From Actinomadura rubteroloni (GTDB lineage: Bacteria; Actinomycetota; Actinomycetes; Streptosporangiales; Streptosporangiaceae), in contig NZ_MTBP01000002.1 of NCBI RefSeq assembly GCF_002911665.1, positions 1,550,001-1,614,000 of the forward strand: DNA of 64,000 bases, read 5' to 3'. Of the stretch, positions 16,966 to 26,469 are shown piece by piece; the first letter of the stretch is position 1, and the number at the start of each line of letters is the position of its first letter. A program made the position numbers and the translations under genes. A model generated the notes under the pieces. That model saw only the letters and a program-made list of their open reading frames with translations. It did no database searches and was not told the DNA's origin.

Positions 16966-19355
16966 GGCTCGTCGCCGTCGACCGGACGCAGCCAGAACGG
17001 CATCGGCGGCGCACCGTCACCGCCCCCGCCCGTCCGCCGCGACGCCCACAACGGTGGCGGAGCGGCACCGTTACCGCCGCCCGAGCCACCACTGTTCCCG
17101 CCACCGTTGCGGCCGCTGTTGCCGCCACCCGAGCCGCCGCCGCTCTTGCCGCCGCCGGAGCCGCCGCGCTGCCGGGGGACGCCGGAGGCCGGGTCCTTGC
17201 CGCCGCCGCGCGCCGGGGACGAGCCGTTGCGCCCGCCGCGACCGCCGCCGCCGCTCCCGGAGCCGCTCTTGCCGCCACCGCCGGAGTTCCCGTCGCCGCC
17301 GCCGCGTCCCCAGGACGGCGGGCGCGGCGAACCGCTCCCCGACCCGCCCGAGCCGCCGTCGCCGGATCCGCCGCCCGCGCCGGACGACCGTCCGCCGGTC
17401 ACGATCCCGCCGATCCCGCCGCCGCTGCCGTTCGTCCCGCCGCCGGTCGTGCGCGGCGCCGTCGTGCCGCCCCCGTCCGGCGCGGTCGTCGCGCGGGACG
17501 GCAGGTTGAGCGGCGGCGCCGACTTGCGCGGACGCCCCTGCCCCGCCGCGCCGCCCTTCGGCTTGGCGGCGAGCACGGGCGCGGCGTCCGGCGACTGCGG
17601 GTCGCCCGCGCCGGCCGCCGCGACGCCGGTCCGCCGGTCCGCCGCGTCCGTCGTGGCGGGCTCGACGGCGCCGTCCCGCTTCCCGGCCCGGCCGAGCCGG
17701 TATCCGGCCGCGCCCGGCACCACCGCCGTCACCACGCCGGCCGTGTTCTTGCGCGCCTCGGACGCCGACCGGTCGAGCAGCGCCTCGCTCTTCTCCCGCC
17801 CGCCGACCGCCGAGTACCCGACCGCCGAGAACAGGTGCTGGAACGGCTTGCGGTACACGAACGCCGCGAACGTCACCAGCGCGATGAGCAGGATCTGCAG
17901 GCCCCACGGCAGCGTCTCGCCGAGGATCAGCCCGTACGCCCACAGCAGCAGCGCGAGCACACCGATCAGCGCCGCCTGTTTGAGCAGCATCGACAGCAGC
18001 AGTTCCAGCCAGCGCATGGCTATGACGCGGCCGATGCCCGGTTGGATGCCGATGCCGAGGAAGATCGGCCCGGCCACCAGCAGCAGCAGGAACGAGATCT
18101 TCACGACGATCAGCGCGATCGCGATGACGAGGATCAGCAGCCCCGCGACCAGCGCGGCGAACAGCGCGCCGAACGCCACGGCGAGCCGGCTCGTCCAGTT
18201 CTTGCCCTGGAACAGCGGGTAGGCGCCGGCGTGCTGATCCTTGATGTTCTTGGTGACGTCCTTGTACGCGTCCGCCTTCTTCGCCAGGTCGACCTTCTGC
18301 CCGCCGTAGGTCTCGGGGAGGTCCACGGCCTGCGACCAGAGCAGTTTGTCCGCGTTGTCCTTGACGATCGCGGCGTTCGGATCGGTCGTCCCGAACTCGC
18401 CCATCAGCCACGGCTTGCACACCAGCGCCACCCACAGGCCGTTGGCGTTGCGGGTCGTCGGATCGGTGTTCGCGGACGTGGACGGGTCCGGTTTACCGTC
18501 CGGTGTCGGAACGCACGTCCCGCCCTTGGTACTGCTCTGCGGTAGCGCCGCGTTGAACGCCGCGCTCGTCGCCTCCGACACCTTCGTCCCGAGCGTCGTG
18601 AAGTCCGCCGGACGGGAGACGAGCCAGATCAGCGCGACCATCGCCGCGACCATCCAGACGACGCCCTCCACGACCTTGCTCGCGCGCCGCCGGACGAGCC
18701 CCCACCACGCCAGCGTGATCGCGCCGACGATCACGACCCAGGACCAGTAGCGGGTGTTGAACGTCTTGCCGATGCTGCTGATGACGTCGTCGATCGTGCC
18801 CTTGAGCCAGCCGAGCAGCGACTCCGACGCCGCCGCCTGGTAGACGCTGATCGTCGTCCGGTCGATGGCGCGGACGAGCGTGAACGTCGTGTTGGCGAGG
18901 GCGTTGCCCATCATCGCCATCGCGTCCGAGCAGCCCATGTCGACCGCGTACCAGCTCTGCCCGGCCGTCCCGTACCGGTCGTAGTACGTAAGGTTCTGGG
19001 CGGGCGTCTTCTGCAGCTTCGCGTTCGGGTAGTCGGGCGGCTTGATCAGCCCGTCCGTCCCCGACCCGTACTGCTCCGGCGACGGATTGTCCGCCGGACG
19101 GCACGCGTCCCCCACGCTGGGCAGCGGGATCGACGCGGACGCGGGCGTGAGCGGGCTCAGCAGGAACAGCGCCATCAGCGTGAGCAGCAGCGCCGACCGG
19201 CGGGTGCGCGGACGGCGGCGGGCCGGACGGCGGGCTCGGTCGATGCGGCGCGGGTCCAGGCCGGCGCCGGGCGACGTCTGGAAGCCCGCCGGGCCGCGGC
19301 CCGCGCGGCGCGCGAGAGCCGCCGCGCCGGCGAGCGCGGCATGGGGCCGGTTCAT
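16962..19355 (-). CDS. VirB6/TrbL-like polytopic membrane channel protein
   Basis: A 797-residue protein from ATG 19355, whose A is also the last base of the virB4 stop (TGATG). After a basic, signal-like N-terminus (SALLLTLMALFLLSPLTPASA) comes an extracytoplasmic Cys-containing segment (GDACRP, VDMGCSD), then at least six transmembrane helices (for example YWSWVVIVGAITLAWWGLV, then a long cluster at about 395-530). This is the layout of the VirB6/TrbL family, which forms the inner-membrane channel of type IV secretion systems. Residues from about 560 to the end form a Gly/Ser/Arg/Pro-rich cytosolic tail of about 240 residues, longer than usual for the family. Confidence 0.85.
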   Translation of the reverse strand: MNRPHAALAGAAALARRAGRGPAGFQTSPGAGLDPRRIDRARRPARRRPRTRRSALLLTLMALFLLSPLTPASASIPLPSVGDACRPADNPSPEQYGSGTDGLIKPPDYPNAKLQKTPAQNLTYYDRYGTAGQSWYAVDMGCSDAMAMMGNALANTTFTLVRAIDRTTISVYQAAASESLLGWLKGTIDDVISSIGKTFNTRYWSWVVIVGAITLAWWGLVRRRASKVVEGVVWMVAAMVALIWLVSRPADFTTLGTKVSEATSAAFNAALPQSSTKGGTCVPTPDGKPDPSTSANTDPTTRNANGLWVALVCKPWLMGEFGTTDPNAAIVKDNADKLLWSQAVDLPETYGGQKVDLAKKADAYKDVTKNIKDQHAGAYPLFQGKNWTSRLAVAFGALFAALVAGLLILVIAIALIVVKISFLLLLVAGPIFLGIGIQPGIGRVIAMRWLELLLSMLLKQAALIGVLALLLWAYGLILGETLPWGLQILLIALVTFAAFVYRKPFQHLFSAVGYSAVGGREKSEALLDRSASEARKNTAGVVTAVVPGAAGYRLGRAGKRDGAVEPATTDAADRRTGVAAAGAGDPQSPDAAPVLAAKPKGGAAGQGRPRKSAPPLNLPSRATTAPDGGGTTAPRTTGGGTNGSGGGIGGIVTGGRSSGAGGGSGDGGSGGSGSGSPRPPSWGRGGGDGNSGGGGKSGSGSGGGGRGGRNGSSPARGGGKDPASGVPRQRGGSGGGKSGGGSGGGNSGRNGGGNSGGSGGGNGAAPPPLWASRRTGGGGDGAPPMPFWLRPVDGDEP

Positions 19356-21856
19356 CAGTGGACCTCCTCGACGTCGGCCCCCGCGGTCGTCAGATCGGCC
19401 GGTCCGGGATGGGACCGGGTCGGGTTGGTGTCCAGCCAGCGCCGCAGCTCCGCCGAGATCAGGTCGACGCCGATCCGCCCGGCCCGTCCGTCCAGGTCGC
19501 GGAACACGCACTCGCCGTTCCCGAGGTTGCGCAGCACGGTCTTGTGCTCGTCGGACGCCTCCACCCCCAGCAGAGACATCACGTTCCCCACCTCCACCCG
19601 TTCGGACGAGCGGAAGGAGAACACCGAGGACAGACAGTTCGTCACCTGCTCGTTCAACAGGTCGCCCGCGTTCTGCGAGACGAGGATCAGCGCGGTGTTG
19701 CGCGACCGCCCCATCCGGGAGACCTCGGGGACGAGCTTGGCCCCCTCGGGCGTCGAGGTGATCGCCCACGCCTCGTCCAGGAAGATCGCCTTGGGCAGCC
19801 GCCGGTCCAGCCCGTGCATGAGCCGCCGGGCGAACTGCGACACCAGGTACATGAGCGCGACCGACAGCCGCTGCTCGTAGGAGTAGTCCTCGCGGCCGAT
19901 CGCGACGTCGGGGAGGGTGAGGCCGCCGAGCGTGAACACGGTCGTCCAGCCCGCGGTGTCGATCCGTTCCCCGCCGGACGGGTCGAAGCACAGCCGCGCG
20001 AGCCGCATCTCCGACATCGACCGCAGCACCGCGCCGAGGTTCTTGGACGCCGGGTCCGCCGCGGCCTCCAGGTAGTCCACGACGCGGCCGAGGGAGGGCC
20101 GTTCGGCGTTGGCGACGGCGCCGACGGCCTGGATCATCGCCGACTCGCGCTCCTCCGACATGCGCGGCAGCAGCAGCCGCAGCGTCTCGGTCGCCATCGT
20201 CTTGCGCGCCGCGAGGTCGTCGCCGAACGAGAATGGGTCGAGCAGGCCGGGCGCGGCCGAGCCGAGCGGCAGGATGCGCGCCCGGCGTCCGCGCGCCTGG
20301 AGCAGCCGGACGAGCGATTCGGCGTCGCCCTTGGGGTCGATCGCGGCGATCGTCACGCCGCGCAGCGCCATCTGGTAGAGCAGCAGCAGCGCGAGCGTGG
20401 TCTTGCCGCCGCCGGGCTCCCCGGTGATCGCGACGGCCGTCGGACGGTTCCGCGCCGCCGCGACCAGCGGGTCGAAGTGGACGATCGACCGCGCCCGCCC
20501 CAGCGTCTCCCCCACGTACGGGCCGATCCAGCCCTCGGCCGCGTCGTCGGGACGGTCCCCGAGGTCGACGGTCGCGACCGGCATCCCGCCCGCGATCGTC
20601 CGCAGGTGCTGGCGCTGGACGTAGGCGTTCAGCCGGATCCGGTCGCCGGGCAGCGACTCGCAGAACAGCGAGAACTGGTCGCCGGTGGAGTTGACGACGT
20701 CGATGCCGATGTCGCGGTAGTGCTCGACGACGGCGTCCACGCGCTGGGCGAGCAGGTCCTCGGTGGGCGCGGACACGATGAGCCGGTGCCACCCGTACAC
20801 GAACGGCAGGCGTTCCTTGGTGATGCCGTGCTCCAGCATCCGGGCGGCCTCGATCTGCTCGGCGAGCGCGATCGGCGCCTCCTGCCCGGCCTCCCGGATG
20901 TGCTGGTCCATGTCGCGGGCGTGCGCGAGCTTGCGCGACACGTCCTTGGACGCCTTGGCGGGCGGGACGAGCTTCATCCGCGAGCTGATCTCCACCGGGA
21001 ACGGCAGCGCGTCGGCGTAGTGCATCCACGGCTCGCCGTCCGGGAACGGCATCAGCTCGGGGAACCGGGCGAACGACAGGTACGCGACGTACGACTGCGC
21101 GGTCGCGCCGCCGCCCGCGCCGGTGAAGTTCGGCTGCTCGACGCGCAAGTAGGAGCGGCCGTTGTGGATGGCGCCCTCGACCAGCGCCTCGATCTCGCCC
21201 TTGCCCCACGTCCGGCGCGGGACGGCCGACGGCGGCGGATCGGCGAGCGACGCCGTCACCGCGTGCTGGAACAGCCACGCGACCTCGGTGGACGTCGCGT
21301 GCCTGGCGTACAGCGCGGACCCGCCGAGCGCCCGGCCGACGCGTTCGGCCTGGTCGCGCCAGCGGGCGATCTCCTTGGCGTCGATCGCGTCGTCCTCGAT
21401 GCCGAGGACGTTCTCGCTCCGCTTGTAGAGGCCGAGGAGCTGCGGGATCACGCCGCCGCCGAGCTGGGCGCCCATCCCGCGCGGCCCGAGCCGGACGCCG
21501 AGGTAGACCTCCTTCGTCCAGAAGTCCTTCGCCCACACGTGCGCGTAGGACTCCTCCAGGTACTCGCGCCAGCCCGGCCCGCCGTCGGACGTGCGGTCCA
21601 GCGCGAGCGCCCACTCGGCCGCCGGGTAGGTGCGGTGCGCGATCCGCAGATGGATCTCGGCGTCCTGCATCCGGATCCCGGCGAGCGCGATCGTGATGTT
21701 GGTGGCGAGGGCTTCGCGTTCCTCGCCCGTCGTGAACTCGTACGACACGGTCGGCAGCCGGAAGTAGACCCACGCGGCGGTGTCGGTGAGCAGGACGCGG
21801 TCGTCGAAGTAGCGTACGGCGAGTCGGCTCGACCGGGCCTTGGCCGCCCGGCTCAT
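19355..21856 (-). CDS. VirB4-type secretion ATPase
   Basis: An 833-residue ATPase. The N-terminal half (1-440) is the VirB4/TraC membrane-proximal domain. The C-terminal half has Walker A TGEPGGGKTTLALLLLYQ (about residue 477), DPKGDAESL, Walker B KAIFLDEAWAI (about 680) and SRMGRSRNTALILVSQNAGDL, all classical for VirB4 in Gram-positive systems. It energises substrate and subunit transport at the inner membrane. The next gene starts within its stop codon, and it is preceded by a 112-base gap after the TcpE-ParA fusion. VirB4 is the most diagnostic gene for calling this locus secretion-like. Confidence 0.93.
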   Translation of the reverse strand: MSRAAKARSSRLAVRYFDDRVLLTDTAAWVYFRLPTVSYEFTTGEEREALATNITIALAGIRMQDAEIHLRIAHRTYPAAEWALALDRTSDGGPGWREYLEESYAHVWAKDFWTKEVYLGVRLGPRGMGAQLGGGVIPQLLGLYKRSENVLGIEDDAIDAKEIARWRDQAERVGRALGGSALYARHATSTEVAWLFQHAVTASLADPPPSAVPRRTWGKGEIEALVEGAIHNGRSYLRVEQPNFTGAGGGATAQSYVAYLSFARFPELMPFPDGEPWMHYADALPFPVEISSRMKLVPPAKASKDVSRKLAHARDMDQHIREAGQEAPIALAEQIEAARMLEHGITKERLPFVYGWHRLIVSAPTEDLLAQRVDAVVEHYRDIGIDVVNSTGDQFSLFCESLPGDRIRLNAYVQRQHLRTIAGGMPVATVDLGDRPDDAAEGWIGPYVGETLGRARSIVHFDPLVAAARNRPTAVAITGEPGGGKTTLALLLLYQMALRGVTIAAIDPKGDAESLVRLLQARGRRARILPLGSAAPGLLDPFSFGDDLAARKTMATETLRLLLPRMSEERESAMIQAVGAVANAERPSLGRVVDYLEAAADPASKNLGAVLRSMSEMRLARLCFDPSGGERIDTAGWTTVFTLGGLTLPDVAIGREDYSYEQRLSVALMYLVSQFARRLMHGLDRRLPKAIFLDEAWAITSTPEGAKLVPEVSRMGRSRNTALILVSQNAGDLLNEQVTNCLSSVFSFRSSERVEVGNVMSLLGVEASDEHKTVLRNLGNGECVFRDLDGRAGRIGVDLISAELRRWLDTNPTRSHPGPADLTTAGADVEEVH

Positions 21857-21968
21857 CGGGCCGCCCCGTCGCGCGCGGACGCCACATTCCCATATCGGAC
21901 GCGCAACGTATCTCTACCGCTCCGTCCCGGCTCGTACCATCCGGGACGAGGCGGGCGTGGGGGGGCGG

Positions 21969-24900
21969 TCATCGCGTGGCCTCCTGCTCCTGCTGCAGCT
22001 CCTGGTAACGCTCGGGCACGACGCTGAACCCGCCGGCGACCACGCCGGCGAGGGCAAGATAGGCGCGGCGCGTCGGGGCGCGCAACGACTTCAGCTCGTT
22101 CCTCGGCGCGCGGTCCATGCTGAGGTGATCGTCCCACGGGATCCGGACGAGCGCCCGGCAGCGTCCGCGCGCCACCGACTCGGCGTGCTCGACGTCGCCC
22201 ATGCTGCGCCGGCTGACCCCGTTGATGACGGTGACGGCCCGGGAGCGCAACTCGGCGTATCCGTGCCCGTCCAGCCACTCGAACGTCATCGCGACGGCGC
22301 GGGGCGCGTCGGCGCTGGCGGGCGCGACCAGCACGATCTGGTCGGCGTGCGGGAGGACGCGCGCGACGACGGCGGCCGCCGCGTCCAGCAGCGTCACCGA
22401 GTAGAAGCGGTCGATGGTGCGGATCGCGGTGGCGTAGTCGCGGTCGTCCAGCGCCTGCAACGGGTTCTTGCCCGCCGCGATGACGTCGAGGCCGGACTTG
22501 GCCTGGGACGTGTACCGCCGCATCGCGGTGAGGCTCCCCACCTGGTCGGCGTGCGCGATCAGGCCGGTCAGCGTCTCGTTGGTCTCGCTGCGAGTGCGGC
22601 GGGCGAGCGCGCCGGGCCCGGGGTTGACGTCCACCGCGACGATCGGCTCGCCGTTGTGGTGCGCGAACGTGTGCCCGAGCATCAGCGACGTGACCGTCTG
22701 CCCCGCGCCGCCGGTGCACCCGAGCACGACGATGTGCCGGGTCCCGTGGAACGTCTGCTGGATGCGCTGCTGGTACTCGGCGTCGGCCTCGCCGTGCCCG
22801 CCGCCGACGGCCTGGACGAGCCGCCGCAGCCCGCCCGGCGTGACCTCGTGCTCGGGCCCCGGCGGCGTGATCGCGGGCTCGGACGCGGGCGGCTCGGGCG
22901 GCGGCGGCAACGGCCGGCTCCGCACCGGCGACACCGGCCCGGACCGCCCCTCACGCGGCGGCGCCTGCCCGTCCCCGGCCTCCTGGTCCCCGTCCGCGTC
23001 CCACCGCCCCGGCGGCCCGGACGGCGCCTCCCGCCGCTCCTGCGGCGGCTGCGGCATCGGTACCGAGGGCAACGGCGGCGGAACCTCCAACGGCTCCCCG
23101 CCCTGCCCGGACACGTCCTGCGGCGCCCCACCCCGCCCAGGCCGCTGCGCACCCTGCTGCGCCCCGCCCTGGCGCGTCCCGCCGTGCTGGGTCCCGCCGT
23201 GCTGAGTCCCGCCCTGGTGCGTCCCGTCCTGCTGCGGGCCGTCCTGCTGCGGGCCGCCCTGCTGCGGGCCGCCTTGGCGCGTCCCTGCCTGCGCGGGCTG
23301 CTGCGCGCCTACCTGCGGGATACCGCTCTGCTGAGTCCCGCTCTGCTGAGCACCGGCCTCCGCTGGCTGCTGCGCGCCCGCCTGGGGCACACCGCTCTGC
23401 GGCATCCCGCTCTGCGGCGCACCGCTCTGCTGGCCTCCGCCCCGCTGCACCTGGCCCGGCCGCGAACGGCCTTGCTGCGGCCCGGAGCGCCCTCCGTCGT
23501 CCTGCGGAGGCCGCTGAGCACCGGCCTGCGGCGCGCTGCTCGACGCGGGCGCGGGCTGCTGCCCCGGACGCGTCGCCGGGGGCTGCGGCGGCTCGGGCCG
23601 CCGCTCCCCTGCGCGCTGCGGCGCGGACGGCTGCGGCACCGGACCGTACTGCGTCCCCGGCTCCTGCCCGGGGGCCTGCGGCCCGTACTGCGTCCCCGGC
23701 CCCTGCGGCGCGGACGGCTGCTGAGCGGCCGGACGGCCCGGACTCTGCGGGCCGCGCTGCCCGGGCGGCCACACGCGCGGGTCGTCGTCCTCGGCCGCCT
23801 GCGGCGGCCCGGCGGGCGCCGGGCGGGGCCGCGAGAGCCCGTCAGACCACGGCCGCGGCGGCTCACGCCGCGCCGGGCCCGGACCGGCGGAGGGCTCCAG
23901 CGGCGCGGACGGCTCAGCGGGCGTGCGGGCACCGCCGAACGCCCCGGGCACCTGCGGGATGTCCGGCCGCGTGACCGGCGGCTGCGGCGGGACGGACCGT
24001 CGCACCTGCGGAATGTCCGGACGCGTCGCCGGCGGCTTCTTCCGCCCCGACCCGGGTTTGCGCTGACCCGCGACGACGACGTCGCCGGGCTCGCCGTTGA
24101 ACGCCAGCTCCTCCGCGGGCGCAGGCGCGGGCGGCGGCAGCGGCTGCTGCGGAATGTCCGGACGCGTAGGCCGGGGAAGCCGCACCCGACCCGCCCAAGC
24201 ACTGGACGGCTCGTCCCCATCGCTTGAAGCCGCGACCTCCGGCTCGTCCACCCGACCACCGGCGCTTTCCAGAGATCCAGGCGAAGCGACAGGTTCCTCC
24301 GCACGCGCGACCGGCACAGGCGACTCAGCCCGAGCAGGACGCCACTCGTCCCCCGGCCCGCCCGCCTCCGCCCCGTCAGGACGCTCCTCACCCGGCACAG
24401 GCGACTCAGACACGCCCGGCTGCCGCTCCCCCGAGACAGGCGACTCAGGCAAGGCCGAGCGCTGCCCGCCCGAAACGGGCGACTCAGACGCGACCGGGCG
24501 TCCCTCCCCCGGCATCGGCGGTTCGGGCGCAGCCGAACGCCCCTCGCCCGGAACGGGCGGCTCAGACACGGCCGAGCGCCGCCCACCGTGTCCGGACGAC
24601 TCGGACACGAGCGGGCGCTCCTCGCCCGGCACCGGCGGTTCAGGCACGGCCGGGCGCCCCTCGCCCGGAACGGGCGACTCAGACACGGCCGAGCTCCGCC
24701 CACCGTGCGCGGACGCGAGCGGGCGCTGCCCGCTCGGGACGGGCGGCTCGGACGCGAGTGGGCGCCCCTCTCCCGGCATGGGCGACTGAGGCGCGGCCGA
24801 ACGCTGTTCGCCCGGAACGGGCGGTTCGGACACGGCCGAGCTCCGCCCACCGTGCCCCGACGACTCGGACGCGAGCGGGCGCTGCTCGCCCGGAACGGGC

Positions 24901-25961
24901 GGCTCGGGCGGGAGTGGGCGGCGGGCGGTGGGGACGGGGGGCTCGGGGACGGGCGAGGGTTGGCGATCCGGCGCGGCGGGGTTGCGGGCCAGGCCGGGGC
25001 GTGGGCGTTGGACGGGCTCGGCCGGGCGGCGGTCTTCGTTCGTCAAGGGTTCGGGGGCGCGCCGCGCGGGGTCCTCGTCGTCGCCCGGGTCCGCCGCCTT
25101 CCAGAACTCGGGGTGGCCGCCCGGACGGCGCACTCCGGACGCGAACGCGCGCTTGCCCGTCGGGCCGGACGGGCGCGCGGGCGTGCCGCTTCGGGTCTCC
25201 GTCTCGGTCTCGCGGACGGGCTGCGGCTCCGGCGCGGGCGGCGCTGGCGGCGCGGAGTGCGAGGCGGGCGACGGTACGTCGTCCTCGTGGGAGATGTCGC
25301 GGTCGGTCCGCCGCCACGGCTTCGGCGCGGACGGACGACGCTGCTGCGCGGCGGCCGCGGGCGTGGGCCGCTGGACGGGCTCCGGCTCGGCGGGTTCGAG
25401 CGCGGGCGGCTCCGGTTCGGTGAAAACGACCGGGCGCGGCGCGCTGCGCGGCAGGGGCGGCGGGCCGGATGTGCCGGCGGCGGCGGGCACGAGCGCGGGG
25501 GCTTCGGGCGCCTCTTCGACCGTCGTCCGGCGGCGGGACCGGCGGCGTTCCTTGACGGCCGCGCGTTCGGGCGCGACGGCCTGCGCGGGCAGGTCGGGGC
25601 GGCTCCACACGCGCGCGACGATGACGACCTCGCGCGGCTCCCGGATCGGCGTCAGACGGCACCAGGTGCGCGGCTCGGCGAGGAACCGCGTCTGCGACAG
25701 CAGCAGTTCGGTGAGCCGCTTGCCCTCGATGACCGGACGCGTCGCGAGCCAGGTCAGGACGCCGGGCGGGACGATGTAGAGAACGTGCCACGGCTGGTGG
25801 AACGGGATCCCGATGACGGTGAGCAGCACGATCCACGGGACGAACACACCGATGAAGACGCCGATCTGGACCAGCGGCAACGGCATCGGGAGCCGCAGGT
25901 CGTACAGCTTGTAGATCCGGCGCTCGATGCGCCAGATGCTCGTGTACGTGGGCAGGTCCAC
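21969..25961 (-). CDS. TcpE-like membrane domain fused to a ParA/MinD-like ATPase via a long disordered linker
   Basis: A 1330-residue three-part protein. Residues 1-130 are TcpE-like: YTSIWRIERRIYKLYDLRLP, two adjacent hydrophobic segments (VQIGVFIGVFVPWIVLLTVI and LYIVPPGVLTWLAT) and the QTRFLAEPRTWCRL motif. Residues 130-1050 are low-complexity, Pro/Glu/Gln/Gly-rich, with repeated PVPGE(G/Q)RP and QQ(S/D/G)G units. Residues 1060-1330 are a SIMIBI-class ATPase with the deviant Walker A GCTGGAGQT, the DVNPGPGAL switch region and LVAPASADAPRA. The signature Lys of ParA is not in its usual place, since the motif is GGAGQT rather than GKGGxGKT, so hydrolysis may be altered. In other systems TcpE and such ATPases are separate, so the fusion is notable. 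It could position the apparatus in the cell. Confidence 0.82.
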   Translation of the reverse strand: MDLPTYTSIWRIERRIYKLYDLRLPMPLPLVQIGVFIGVFVPWIVLLTVIGIPFHQPWHVLYIVPPGVLTWLATRPVIEGKRLTELLLSQTRFLAEPRTWCRLTPIREPREVVIVARVWSRPDLPAQAVAPERAAVKERRRSRRRTTVEEAPEAPALVPAAAGTSGPPPLPRSAPRPVVFTEPEPPALEPAEPEPVQRPTPAAAAQQRRPSAPKPWRRTDRDISHEDDVPSPASHSAPPAPPAPEPQPVRETETETRSGTPARPSGPTGKRAFASGVRRPGGHPEFWKAADPGDDEDPARRAPEPLTNEDRRPAEPVQRPRPGLARNPAAPDRQPSPVPEPPVPTARRPLPPEPPVPGEQRPLASESSGHGGRSSAVSEPPVPGEQRSAAPQSPMPGEGRPLASEPPVPSGQRPLASAHGGRSSAVSESPVPGEGRPAVPEPPVPGEERPLVSESSGHGGRRSAVSEPPVPGEGRSAAPEPPMPGEGRPVASESPVSGGQRSALPESPVSGERQPGVSESPVPGEERPDGAEAGGPGDEWRPARAESPVPVARAEEPVASPGSLESAGGRVDEPEVAASSDGDEPSSAWAGRVRLPRPTRPDIPQQPLPPPAPAPAEELAFNGEPGDVVVAGQRKPGSGRKKPPATRPDIPQVRRSVPPQPPVTRPDIPQVPGAFGGARTPAEPSAPLEPSAGPGPARREPPRPWSDGLSRPRPAPAGPPQAAEDDDPRVWPPGQRGPQSPGRPAAQQPSAPQGPGTQYGPQAPGQEPGTQYGPVPQPSAPQRAGERRPEPPQPPATRPGQQPAPASSSAPQAGAQRPPQDDGGRSGPQQGRSRPGQVQRGGGQQSGAPQSGMPQSGVPQAGAQQPAEAGAQQSGTQQSGIPQVGAQQPAQAGTRQGGPQQGGPQQDGPQQDGTHQGGTQHGGTQHGGTRQGGAQQGAQRPGRGGAPQDVSGQGGEPLEVPPPLPSVPMPQPPQERREAPSGPPGRWDADGDQEAGDGQAPPREGRSGPVSPVRSRPLPPPPEPPASEPAITPPGPEHEVTPGGLRRLVQAVGGGHGEADAEYQQRIQQTFHGTRHIVVLGCTGGAGQTVTSLMLGHTFAHHNGEPIVAVDVNPGPGALARRTRSETNETLTGLIAHADQVGSLTAMRRYTSQAKSGLDVIAAGKNPLQALDDRDYATAIRTIDRFYSVTLLDAAAAVVARVLPHADQIVLVAPASADAPRAVAMTFEWLDGHGYAELRSRAVTVINGVSRRSMGDVEHAESVARGRCRALVRIPWDDHLSMDRAPRNELKSLRAPTRRAYLALAGVVAGGFSVVPERYQELQQEQEATR
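23140..23330 (-). repeat. In-frame Gln/Gly-rich tandem repeats in the TcpE-ParA linker
   Basis: About ten units of 15 bases encode variations of Gln-Gln-Gly-Gly-Pro/Thr (for example QGGPQQGGPQQDGPQQDG). They give a direct-repeat tract in the DNA, prone to length change. No separate function is visible. Confidence 0.75.
24390..24950 (-). repeat. In-frame PVPGE(G/Q/E)RP repeat array in the TcpE-ParA linker
   Basis: Roughly fifteen degenerate units of 45-60 bases encode segments like ESPVPGEGRP followed by short Ala/Ser stretches, some with an inserted HGGRSSAVSE. DNA identity between units is high (blocks such as CGGCCGAGCTCCGCCCACCG recur), indicating recent duplication or gene conversion. 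Confidence 0.75.
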
Positions 25962-26043
25962 GCGTCTTCTCCCCTCACTGTGCCCGCCGGGTCCGGCCGT
26001 CCGGCCGCGTCCCGCCCGCCGGGACCCCGCCGGTCAGCTCGGG

Positions 26044-26322
26044 TCAGTCGACACCGAGGGCCTTGGCGATCGCCTTGGCCGTCGTCTCGATGATGTTGGG
26101 CACATAGAAGACCACTCCGATGCCGATCGCGAGGACGATGAACTGGACGAACCGCGTGATCTCCCGGGTGAAGAGGAAGAAGATCGCGACGATCGAGACG
26201 ATGACGAGGAACAGCGGGCCGAAGATGCCCCGCAGCCAGTCGGCGAGCTGGTCGGTCTTCAGTTCGTCGTTCGGCTCCGCCAGAACCTCATGGGGAATCG
26301 ACGCCATGATGTGGTGCAGCAT
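26044..26322 (-). CDS. Small TcpD-like membrane protein
   Basis: A 92-residue protein with an amphipathic N-terminus (LADWLRGIFGPLFLVIVSIVAIFFLF) and two closely spaced hydrophobic helices separated by TREITRFVQF; the second helix ends FYVPNIIETTAKA. Size, topology and position between TcpC and TcpE match the TcpD-type small membrane proteins of Gram-positive transfer loci, a structural match rather than clear sequence identity. The ATG at 26322 has a GGAAGG-type site upstream; a second ATG six codons in is possible. It is 82 bases from the next gene. Confidence 0.8.
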   Translation of the reverse strand: MLHHIMASIPHEVLAEPNDELKTDQLADWLRGIFGPLFLVIVSIVAIFFLFTREITRFVQFIVLAIGIGVVFYVPNIIETTAKAIAKALGVD

Positions 26323-26469
26323 CGACTGCCTACCTTCCTGGGTCGCCGGTGGTCGGGAGGACGGTGCCCCGCGGGGGACGTGCCTTATGGTGCCGGACCG
26401 GCGCCCGGTGACGGGAATCGCGCCGCTCAGCGCGGCGCGGACCGGCCGGGGGGCGGGTCGCGGGCGCGG

